This document shows positions 1 to 5,793 of a stretch of 7,290 nt of DNA, in pieces; positions within the stretch are counted from its first letter, which is position 1; every line of letters starts with the position of its first letter. This stretch comes from Thermoleophilia bacterium (lineage in GTDB: Bacteria > Actinomycetota > Thermoleophilia > Gaiellales > Gaiellaceae), in the NCBI GenBank assembly GCA_029858755.1, contig JAOUEK010000091.1, positions 1-7,290 on the forward strand. Direction: 5' to 3'. Both the position numbers and the translations under genes were made by a program. The notes under the pieces were generated by a model, which saw only the letters and a list, made by a program, of their open reading frames with translations, had not been told where the DNA came from and made no database searches.

Positions 1-160
1 GGTCGGTCTTGTCGTACGGGGTGCGGCAGAGGATCGTCGGGAAGCGCCCGTCGATCGGCTCGCCGTCGGCGGCAGGGCGGTAGAGGTCGGTCGCGAGGCG
101 GATGCCGTCCCGCATGGAGATCATCAGGTCCTTGGCGACCACGATTCCGTGCACGCTCAC
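1..160 (-). CDS. CocE/NonD family hydrolase, N-terminal fragment (runs off the window)
   Basis: Only the first 53 codons are visible; the rest lies left of the window. The start is GTG at 160-158, which shares GTGA with the TGA stop of hyuA and is preceded by a good Shine-Dalgarno (GAGGAGGG in the last hyuA codons). The protein opens MSVHGIVVAKDLMISMRDG and carries the pattern MRDGIRLATDLYRP (residues 16-29) followed by RTPYDK (46-51). This is the first strand and RTPY segment typical of the X-Pro dipeptidyl-peptidase S15 / CocE / NonD alpha/beta-hydrolase family (cocaine esterase, alpha-amino-acid ester hydrolases, glutaryl-7-ACA acylases). The catalytic Ser-Asp-His residues lie beyond the edge, so activity cannot be judged. 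No signal peptide is seen, which suggests a cytoplasmic enzyme. As the last visible operon member it may hydrolyse an ester or amide substrate or intermediate of the pathway (inference). Confidence 0.8.
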   Translation of the reverse strand, partial: MSVHGIVVAKDLMISMRDGIRLATDLYRPAADGEPIDGRFPTILCRTPYDKTD

Positions 161-2241
161 GCCCTCCTCATGATCAGGTTGCCGTAGGGGTCGACGTCGA
201 CCGTGTACCCGGGGTGGACGACCACCGTCGAGTCGAGCTCCTCCACCACGGCGGGTCCGTCCAGCCTCGCCCCCGCCCGGAGGGCGTAGCGGTCGTAGAT
301 CGGGCAGTCGACGAACCCGCCGGCCTCCGCGAAGTGGACGGGCCGGCGCTCCTTGGGGAGCGTCTCGCCGCTCGTGCGCCCGAGCTCCAGCAGCGCGATC
401 CGCTCGATGCGCCCGACCGTCGTCACCCGGACGCTCACGCACTCCGCGGGCTCCGACGGGGCGCTGAAGCCGTACGTGCGGTCGTGCTCGGCGTGGAAGC
501 GGTCGAGCAGCTCGTCGGCCTGCACGCGGTCGAAGGGCCCGTCGTCGAGGGGGATCGTGAGCTCGTAGCTCTGGCCCACGTACCGCATGTCGAGCCGGCG
601 GACGAAGGCGACCCGGTCACGCGGCATCCCCTCGCGCTCCAGCTCGGCAGCCCCGGTGGCTTCGAGGGCGGCGAGCGTGTCCTCCACCTCCCGCGGGTCG
701 AGCTCGTCGAGCCGCCGGAGCAGGGTCACGCTCGCATCCCGCTTGAGGTCGGTGCCGAGCAGGCCGGTGGCCGAGAACACGCCGGGGCTCGTGGGGACGA
801 GCAGCGTCGGCATCTCCGTGTCGCGAGCGAGCGCGTTCGCGTGCACCGGGCCTGCGCCGCCGAAGGCGACGAGCACGAAGTCACGCGGGTCGTAGCCGCG
901 CTGCACCGAGATCAGGTGAAGGGCGTTGACCATCGCCGCGTTGGCGATCTCCACGATCCCGTTCGCGGCCTCGATCACATCGAGGCCGAGCGGCTGCGCG
1001 CACCGCTCCTCGATCGCGCTGCGCGCCCCCTCGACGTCGAGCCCGATCTCGCCCCCGAGGAAGTAGGTGGGGTTGAGCCTGCCGAGCACGACGTTCGCGT
1101 CGGTCACCGTGGGCTCGGTGCCGCCGCGCCGGTAGCAGACGGGGCCCGGCTCGGCGCCCGCACTGCGCGGTCCCACCCGCAGCATGCCGCCCGAGTCCAC
1201 CCAGGCGACCGAGCCCCCCCCGGCGCCGATCTCCACGAGGTCGATCACCGGCGTGCGCACCGGGTGCCCCGACAGCGCCTGGCCGCCGCCCCCGGCGGAC
1301 GTGTGCGACCCGACCGAGTAGTCCTTCGTCACCGACGGCGCGCCGTCCTGGATCAGCCCCACCTTCGCCGTCGTGCCGCCCATGTCGAAGGAGAGGATGT
1401 CGCGGTACCCCAGCGCCTCGCCGAGGTTCGCGGCGGCGATCACCCCCGCCGCCGGCCCGGACTCGACCATGAGCACGGGATTGCGCGCCGCGGCGGACGA
1501 GCTGTAGACGCCGCCGCTCGACTGCATCACGAGCAGCTCGGACGTCACGCCCGCGTCGGCGAGCCGCCGCTCGATGCTCTCCAGGTAGCGGCCCACCACC
1601 GGGCGGATGGCGGCGTTGATCACGGTCGTCGACGCGCGCAGGTACTCGCGGAACTCCGGTGCCACGTCCGAGGAGAGCGAGATCGGGACGCCGGGCAGCT
1701 CCTCCGCGAGGATCTCTCCGACACGCTGCTCGTGCGCGGGGTCGACGTAGGCGTGCAGCAGGCACACGGCGACGGACTCGACGTCGTGCGCGCGAAGCGT
1801 CGCCGCCGCCTCGCGCACCGAACCGTCGTCGAGCGGCGTCAGCACCTCTCCGGCCGGTCCGAGCCGCTCCACCACCGTCAGCGCCCGGTCGCGGGGGACG
1901 AGCGGCGGGAGCTTCTCGAACCGCGTGTCGTACAGTGACGGCCGGGTCTGTCGCCCGATCTCGAGCAGGTCGCGGAAGCCGTCCGTGGTGACGAACCCGC
2001 TGCGGGCGACGTTGCCCTCGATGATCGCGTTGGTCGCCACTGTCGTCGCGTGCACGACGAAGCGGACGTCGGCCCCTCGCGCACCCGCCTCGGAGAGGAT
2101 CCGCTCGGCCGCCGACATGAAGCCGACCGAGGGGTCGAATGGCGTCGACAGCACCTTCGCGATCGAGACCTCCCCCGTCTCCTCGTCGATCAGCGTCGCG
2201 TCGGTGAACGTTCCTCCGATGTCGATCGCCAGCCGGATCAT
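157..2241 (-). CDS. hyuA: Hydantoinase/oxoprolinase family protein, HyuA (ATP-binding) subunit
   Basis: A complete 694-residue protein, the usual length for HyuA. The family acts with HyuB in ATP-dependent opening of hydantoins, N-methylhydantoin or 5-oxoproline, or in acetone/acetophenone carboxylation; HyuA supplies the actin/Hsp70-like ATP-binding fold. Visible motifs: phosphate-binding DIGGTFTD (7-14), HATTVATNAIIEG (64-76), QSSGG (240-244), ESGPAAG (260-266), second nucleotide motif SFDMGGTTAKV (284-294), glycine-rich EIGAGGGSVAWVDSGG (337-352) leading to GAEPGP (362-367), AFGGAGP (459-465), and a C-terminal domain ending in GPAVVEELDSTVVVHPG (662-678). The frame stays open upstream to a GTG at 2343, but those 34 residues are Arg/Ser-rich and unlike the family, whose members begin almost directly with the DIGGTFTD strand; the ATG at 2241 is therefore chosen. 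No strong Shine-Dalgarno precedes it, suggesting coupling to upstream translation. The TGA overlaps the next gene's GTG. Soluble and cytoplasmic. The exact substrate is unknown. Confidence 0.93.
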   Translation of the reverse strand: MIRLAIDIGGTFTDATLIDEETGEVSIAKVLSTPFDPSVGFMSAAERILSEAGARGADVRFVVHATTVATNAIIEGNVARSGFVTTDGFRDLLEIGRQTRPSLYDTRFEKLPPLVPRDRALTVVERLGPAGEVLTPLDDGSVREAAATLRAHDVESVAVCLLHAYVDPAHEQRVGEILAEELPGVPISLSSDVAPEFREYLRASTTVINAAIRPVVGRYLESIERRLADAGVTSELLVMQSSGGVYSSSAAARNPVLMVESGPAAGVIAAANLGEALGYRDILSFDMGGTTAKVGLIQDGAPSVTKDYSVGSHTSAGGGGQALSGHPVRTPVIDLVEIGAGGGSVAWVDSGGMLRVGPRSAGAEPGPVCYRRGGTEPTVTDANVVLGRLNPTYFLGGEIGLDVEGARSAIEERCAQPLGLDVIEAANGIVEIANAAMVNALHLISVQRGYDPRDFVLVAFGGAGPVHANALARDTEMPTLLVPTSPGVFSATGLLGTDLKRDASVTLLRRLDELDPREVEDTLAALEATGAAELEREGMPRDRVAFVRRLDMRYVGQSYELTIPLDDGPFDRVQADELLDRFHAEHDRTYGFSAPSEPAECVSVRVTTVGRIERIALLELGRTSGETLPKERRPVHFAEAGGFVDCPIYDRYALRAGARLDGPAVVEELDSTVVVHPGYTVDVDPYGNLIMRRA

Positions 2242-2366
2242 GTCTGCCCCACGGATCCAGGACCTGCGGGAGCCGGCCCTCGATCGTGACGATCCCCGCA
2301 GCGGCCGCCGGCGCGGCCCGTCGCGCCCGCACCGGGACGGCACCGTGATGCTGCTCCGCGTCTCAT
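2238..2366 (-). other. HyuB/HyuA spacer containing a 42-codon ATG frame coupled at both ends
   Basis: The 121 bases between the hyuB stop (2363) and the hyuA ATG (2241) are the only gap in the operon. An ATG at 2366-2364 overlaps the hyuB stop as ATGA and follows the best Shine-Dalgarno in the window (AGGAGGA, minus-strand complement of 2371-2377). It opens a 42-codon frame whose TGA (2240-2238) overlaps the hyuA ATG as ATGA. The peptide starts MRRGAASRC, is rich in Gly, Arg and Ala, and matches no family I know. Its third positions are only about 60% G/C by hand count (25 of 42), well below the flanking genes, so selection on the peptide is doubtful. It could be a ribosome relay feeding hyuA, a small protein, or chance. 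The frame continuing beyond the hyuB stop is more codon-like (about 83% G/C at third positions) and may be a remnant of a lost gene. Confidence 0.35.
2282..2318. repeat. Two short inverted repeats in the HyuB/HyuA spacer
   Basis: Two adjacent dyad elements lie in the spacer. At 2282-2294 is the 13-base near-palindrome GATCGTGACGATC, with 6-base arms around one central base; it is too tight for an RNA hairpin but has the shape of a protein-binding site. At 2303-2318 GGCCGC and GCGGCC flank a four-base loop, giving a six-base-pair all-G/C stem in the mRNA. No T-run follows on the minus strand, so it is not an intrinsic terminator. It could protect or pause the transcript between cistrons. In DNA this GC-rich such stems also arise by chance. 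Confidence 0.25.
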
Positions 2367-4075
2367 GCGCTCCTCCTCAGCCTCGCCGTCTCGACCGCGT
2401 CGACCTCGCCGTCCACGATCGCGACCCGGTACACCTCGCGGGCACGCTCCGCGCTCACCTTGCCCTCGAGCACGTCGCGGAGCACGCGCTCCGGGTCGCG
2501 CTCGCCCGGCGGGCCGTAGCCGCCGCCGCCGCAGGTGCGGCAGCTGACGACGTCGCCCGCCTCGAGCTCCACCGTCGCCTTCGCCCCCAGTCGCGTCTCG
2601 GAGCCGCCGCGCAGGAGCATGTACTCGGCCCGGCGCCCGGCGTGGCCCCCGGCCGCCCCCCACGGCCCGGCCTTGTCCCGGTCGGCGAGGATCGTGAACG
2701 TGGTCGGGCGCGGGAAGCTGTAGTCCTTGCGGACGCCGAGTCCTCCGCGGAAGCGGCCGGGGCCGTCCGAGTCCTCGACGAGCGAGAGCCGCAGGATGCG
2801 GACGGGGTACCCGCGCTCGGTCTCCTCGATCGGCGCGTTCTCGGTGTTCTGCCCGTGCGTCTGCACGGCGTCGGGCCCGTCGCTCGACGCGCGGCCGCCG
2901 TAGCCGCCGGCCAGCGTGTCGTAGAAACAGACGTAGCGCCCGGCCTCGACGTCGAGGCTGCCGAAGCCGAACTGCGCCATCATGCCCTTCGTGCCCGCAG
3001 GCAGTCGGTCGGGGAAGGCGGGCAGGAGCGCCGCGAACAGCACCTCGACGAGCCGCGTCTGCGTCTCCCAGCCCCCGACCACGGGCGCAGGCCACGTGCA
3101 GTTCGTCACCGTGCCCTCCGGCGCGTCCACCGTGAGCAGCCGGTAGAAGCCCTCGTTCACCGGGAGGTCGGGGTCGATCAGGCACTTGACGGCGTACGCG
3201 CACGCCGAGTACGTCTGTGCGAACGTGGAGTTCACCGGCGCGCGGCGCTGGGCGTCGGAGCCCGAGAGGTCGAAGCGCACCCCGTCCGGGCGCAGCTCGA
3301 CACGCGCTCGGAGCCGCACGGGCTCGTCCGTGTACCCGTCGGTGTCCACCGTCCCCTCCGCCTCGTACGTTCCGTGCGGCAGCGCCTCCAGCTCGGAGAG
3401 CGTGCGCCGCTCCGTGTACGCGACGAGCTCGTCGATCGTGCGCAGGACGGTCTCGCGGCCGTGGCGGGCGACGAGCGCGAGCACCCGCCGCACGCCGGTC
3501 GTGTTCGCCGCCACCTGCGCGCGGAGGTCGCCGGCGGTCTCGTGCTTGGAGCGGATCTGCGCGAGCAGCAGTCGAAAGACGTCGTCGACGATCCGCCCCT
3601 GGCGGACGATGCGGACGGGCGGGACGATCACGCCCTCCTGGAACACCTCGCGAAAGGCGCCGATCGAGGCGGGGGCGCCGCCCCCGACATCCACGTGGTG
3701 GGCGAGGTTCGCGACGTAGCCGAGCAGCCCGTCCGCGTCGTGCACCGGGGCGATCAGGCTGACGTCGTTCAGGTGCACGCCGCTCGGGAACGGGTCGTTG
3801 GTGATCACCATGTCCCCGGGCTCCAGCCGCTCCGGCCCGTAGTCGCGGATCGCGCGCGGGATCTGCTGCACCATCGAGCCGAGGTGCACCGGCTGCGCGA
3901 ACCCCTGGGCGATCGGCCGCAGGTCGGCGTCGAAGAAGGCGCAGGAGAAGTCGGACCGGGTCTTGATGTTCGTCGAGTACGCGCTCCGCTTGAGCGACAG
4001 CACCATCTCGTCCGTCGCCGCCACCAGGGCGTTCCGGATCACCTCGAACGCGATGGGGTCGACGTCGACGCTCAC
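2363..4075 (-). CDS. hyuB: Hydantoinase B/oxoprolinase family protein, HyuB paralogue 1 (downstream copy)
   Basis: A complete 570-residue HyuB protein, within the family's usual 500-600. HyuB carries the catalytic metal-binding half of the ATP-dependent HyuA/HyuB amidohydrolase or carboxylase complexes. Motifs seen: DPIAFEVIRNAL near the N terminus (6-17), TNDPFPSGVHLND (92-104; families usually show NDP..GG.HL.D), putative metal-binding AHHVDVGG (125-132), IRSKHETAGDLRAQVAAN (174-191), DLSGSD (269-274), a TEN motif (411-413), GRFRGGLG (440-447) and the C-terminal CGGGGYG (515-521) leading into ERDPERVLRDVLEGKVS. The GTG start at 4075 shares GTGA with the TGA of the upstream paralogue, follows a G-rich Shine-Dalgarno (GAGGGGGG), and gives an N terminus aligning with the other copy; the much longer upstream extension of this frame is antisense-like, Arg/Pro-rich noise. 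About three quarters of residues match the other copy by eye. The partner is presumably the HyuA encoded next. Substrate unknown. Confidence 0.93.
   Translation of the reverse strand: MSVDVDPIAFEVIRNALVAATDEMVLSLKRSAYSTNIKTRSDFSCAFFDADLRPIAQGFAQPVHLGSMVQQIPRAIRDYGPERLEPGDMVITNDPFPSGVHLNDVSLIAPVHDADGLLGYVANLAHHVDVGGGAPASIGAFREVFQEGVIVPPVRIVRQGRIVDDVFRLLLAQIRSKHETAGDLRAQVAANTTGVRRVLALVARHGRETVLRTIDELVAYTERRTLSELEALPHGTYEAEGTVDTDGYTDEPVRLRARVELRPDGVRFDLSGSDAQRRAPVNSTFAQTYSACAYAVKCLIDPDLPVNEGFYRLLTVDAPEGTVTNCTWPAPVVGGWETQTRLVEVLFAALLPAFPDRLPAGTKGMMAQFGFGSLDVEAGRYVCFYDTLAGGYGGRASSDGPDAVQTHGQNTENAPIEETERGYPVRILRLSLVEDSDGPGRFRGGLGVRKDYSFPRPTTFTILADRDKAGPWGAAGGHAGRRAEYMLLRGGSETRLGAKATVELEAGDVVSCRTCGGGGYGPPGERDPERVLRDVLEGKVSAERAREVYRVAIVDGEVDAVETARLRRSA
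2442..2566. repeat. Near-identical direct repeat, copy in downstream hyuB
   Basis: This tract matches 4157-4281 at 124 of 125 bases, including a perfect run of 99 bases (2442-2540). The only difference, C/A at 2541 against 4256, changes Cys512 to Phe in the other copy. It encodes roughly residues 504-545, covering the CGGGGYG glycine motif and the ERDPERVLRDVLEGKVSAE helix. The rest of the two genes is clearly more diverged, including at synonymous sites, so the tract looks like recent gene conversion between the tandem copies. Confidence 0.85.
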
Positions 4076-5793
4076 GGCGCCCCCCTCAGCGCGGCGGTCG
4101 CGCGCTCGTCGACCGCTCTCGCGTCGACGTCGACGGCCACCCGGTAGACGTCGCGTGCACGCTCCGCGCTCACCTTGCCCTCGAGCACGTCGCGGAGCAC
4201 GCGCTCCGGGTCGCGCTCGCCCGGCGGGCCGTAGCCGCCGCCGCCGCAGGTGCGGAAGCTGACGACGTCGCCCGCCTCGAGGTCGACCGTGCTCTTCGGG
4301 TCGAGGTCGCGCTCGACGCCGCCCCGCACGAGCACGAAGCGCGCGCGCGCGCCGGGCAACCCGCCGAGCGCGCCCCACGGGCCCTCCTTCGTGCGGTCGG
4401 CCAGGACCGTGAAGGTCGTCGGCCGGTCGAACGCGAAGTCCTTGCGCAGGCCGAGGCCGCCGCGGTGGCGGCCCGGCCCGTCGGAGTCCTCGACGAGCGC
4501 GAGCCGGTCGACGCGCACCGGGTAGCCCCGCTCGGTCTCCTCCACCGGCGCGTTCTCGGTGTTCTGCCCGTGGGCCTGCACGGCGTCGGGCCCGTCGCTC
4601 GCCGCCCGGCCGCCGTAGCCGCCGCCGAACGTCTCCAGGAAGCACGTGTACGCGCCGGTGACGGGGTCCACGCCGCCGAAGCCCGCGTGGCACATCATCG
4701 CCTTGGTCCCTGCCGGGAGGCGGTCGGGGAGCGCGGGGAGGAGTGCGCGGAAGATCACGTCCACGAGGCGCGTCTGCGTCTCCCAGCCGCCGACGACGGG
4801 CGCCGGCCAGGTGCAGTTGGCGACGGTGCCGAGAGGCGCGTCGACGCGCAGCAGGCGGTAGAAGCCGTCGTTCACGGGCAGGTCGGGGTCGACGAGGCAC
4901 TTGAGCGCGTACGCGCACGCGGAGAAGGTCTGCGCGTACGTCGAGTTGACGGGGGCGCGGCGCTGGGGGTCGCACCCCGCCATGTCGAACGTCACGCCGT
5001 CCGCGCCGATCGTGACCTTGGCGCGCAGCCGGACGGGCTGGTCCGTGTACCCGTCGGTGTCGACCTGGCCCTCTGCCTCGAAAGTCCCGCGGGGGAGCGC
5101 GGCGAGCTCGGCGCGCGCGCGGCGCTCCGTGTATCCGAGCAGCTCCGCCATCGTGGCCAGGATCGCCTCGCGCCCGCGCCGGGCGACGAGCGCCTGCAGG
5201 CGGCGCACCCCTGTGGCGTTCGCGGCCACCTGGGCGCGCAGGTCACCCGCGGTCTCGTGCTTGGAGCGGATCTGGGCCAGGAGCAGCCGGAAGACGTCGT
5301 CCACGATCGCGCCGCCCTCCACGATCTTCACCGGAGGGATGATCACGCCCTCCTGGAACACCTCGCGGAAGGCGCCGATCGAGGCGGGGGCGCCGCCCCC
5401 GACGTCGACGTGGTGGGCGAGGTTGGCGACGTAGCCGACGACCTCGCCGTCCGTGTGCACGGGCGAGACCAGCGTGATGTCGTTCAGGTGGACGCCGCTC
5501 GGGTACGGCTCGTTGGTGACGATCACGTCCCCCGGCCCGATGTTCCCCGGCCCGTAGTCACGGATCGCCCGCGGGACCTGCTCGACCATCGAGCCGAGGT
5601 GCACCGGCTGGGTGAAGCCCTGGGCCACCGCGCGCAGGTCGGCGTCGAAGAAGGCGCACGAGAAGTCGGCGCGTGTCTTGATGTTCGTCGAGTAGGCGCT
5701 GCGGCGGAGCGAGAGCACCATCTCCTCCGTCGCGGCGACGAAGGCGTTGCGGATCACCTCGAAGGTGATCGGGTCGATGGAGGTGCGGCTCAT
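4072..5793 (-). CDS. hyuB: Hydantoinase B/oxoprolinase family protein, HyuB paralogue 2 (upstream copy)
   Basis: A complete 573-residue HyuB protein, tandem paralogue of the next gene. Motifs seen: DPITFEVIRNAF (7-18), TNEPYPSGVHLND (93-105), AHHVDVGG (126-133), the IRSKHETAGDLRAQVAAN block, GRHRGGLG and the C-terminal CGGGGYG (516-522). One difference from its twin stands out: the family NDP motif reads N94-E95-P96 here, an Asp-to-Glu change. The ATG at 5793 shares ATGA with the stop of the enolase-like gene, is preceded by a GCGGAGCG Shine-Dalgarno, and gives an N terminus matching the twin; the longer upstream extension of the frame is noise antisense to or out of frame with the enolase gene. 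Its stop overlaps the GTG of the other copy. Two intact HyuB proteins beside one HyuA could form a mixed complex (as in carboxylases with paired related subunits), or give two complexes of different specificity; both ideas are inference. Cytoplasmic, substrate unknown. Confidence 0.93.
   Translation of the reverse strand: MSRTSIDPITFEVIRNAFVAATEEMVLSLRRSAYSTNIKTRADFSCAFFDADLRAVAQGFTQPVHLGSMVEQVPRAIRDYGPGNIGPGDVIVTNEPYPSGVHLNDITLVSPVHTDGEVVGYVANLAHHVDVGGGAPASIGAFREVFQEGVIIPPVKIVEGGAIVDDVFRLLLAQIRSKHETAGDLRAQVAANATGVRRLQALVARRGREAILATMAELLGYTERRARAELAALPRGTFEAEGQVDTDGYTDQPVRLRAKVTIGADGVTFDMAGCDPQRRAPVNSTYAQTFSACAYALKCLVDPDLPVNDGFYRLLRVDAPLGTVANCTWPAPVVGGWETQTRLVDVIFRALLPALPDRLPAGTKAMMCHAGFGGVDPVTGAYTCFLETFGGGYGGRAASDGPDAVQAHGQNTENAPVEETERGYPVRVDRLALVEDSDGPGRHRGGLGLRKDFAFDRPTTFTVLADRTKEGPWGALGGLPGARARFVLVRGGVERDLDPKSTVDLEAGDVVSFRTCGGGGYGPPGERDPERVLRDVLEGKVSAERARDVYRVAVDVDARAVDERATAALRGAP
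4157..4281. repeat. Near-identical direct repeat, copy in upstream hyuB
   Basis: Partner of the tract at 2442-2566, offset by 1715 bases and 124/125 identical. The 1715-base offset is also seen at 3626/5341, so there are no net insertions or deletions between these points in the two paralogues. Such a tract in direct orientation could also support homologous deletion that would fuse the two hyuB copies into one. Confidence 0.85.

Noticed and set aside
214..1938. A 574-codon plus-strand frame opposite hyuA
   Set aside because: Antisense to the conserved HyuA motifs, with low-complexity composition and no family features.
2303..2318. GC hairpin as an intrinsic terminator
   Set aside because: No T-run follows on the transcribed strand and hyuA continues the operon directly afterwards.
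881..2332. A 483-codon minus-strand frame overlapping hyuA in another frame
   Set aside because: Its product is Arg/Gly/Ala-rich and lacks motifs, whereas hyuA in the alternative frame is full-length and motif-complete. Only its first part, in the spacer, is discussed as a possible remnant.
2242..2343. A 34-residue N-terminal extension of hyuA from a GTG at 2343
   Set aside because: The residues are Arg/Ser-rich and HyuA proteins start right before the DIGGTFTD strand, so the ATG at 2241 is preferred.
1925..4147. A 740-codon plus-strand open frame opposite hyuA, the spacer and hyuB
   Set aside because: It lies antisense to well-supported genes, and its translation is dominated by Arg, His, Val, Asp and Ala without a recognisable motif. 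This is typical of stop-poor antisense frames in GC-rich DNA.
4076..4975. A 300-codon N-terminal extension of the downstream hyuB
   Set aside because: It overlaps the upstream hyuB in another frame, is Arg/Pro-rich, and has no counterpart in HyuB proteins; the GTG at 4075 gives an N terminus matching the paralogue.
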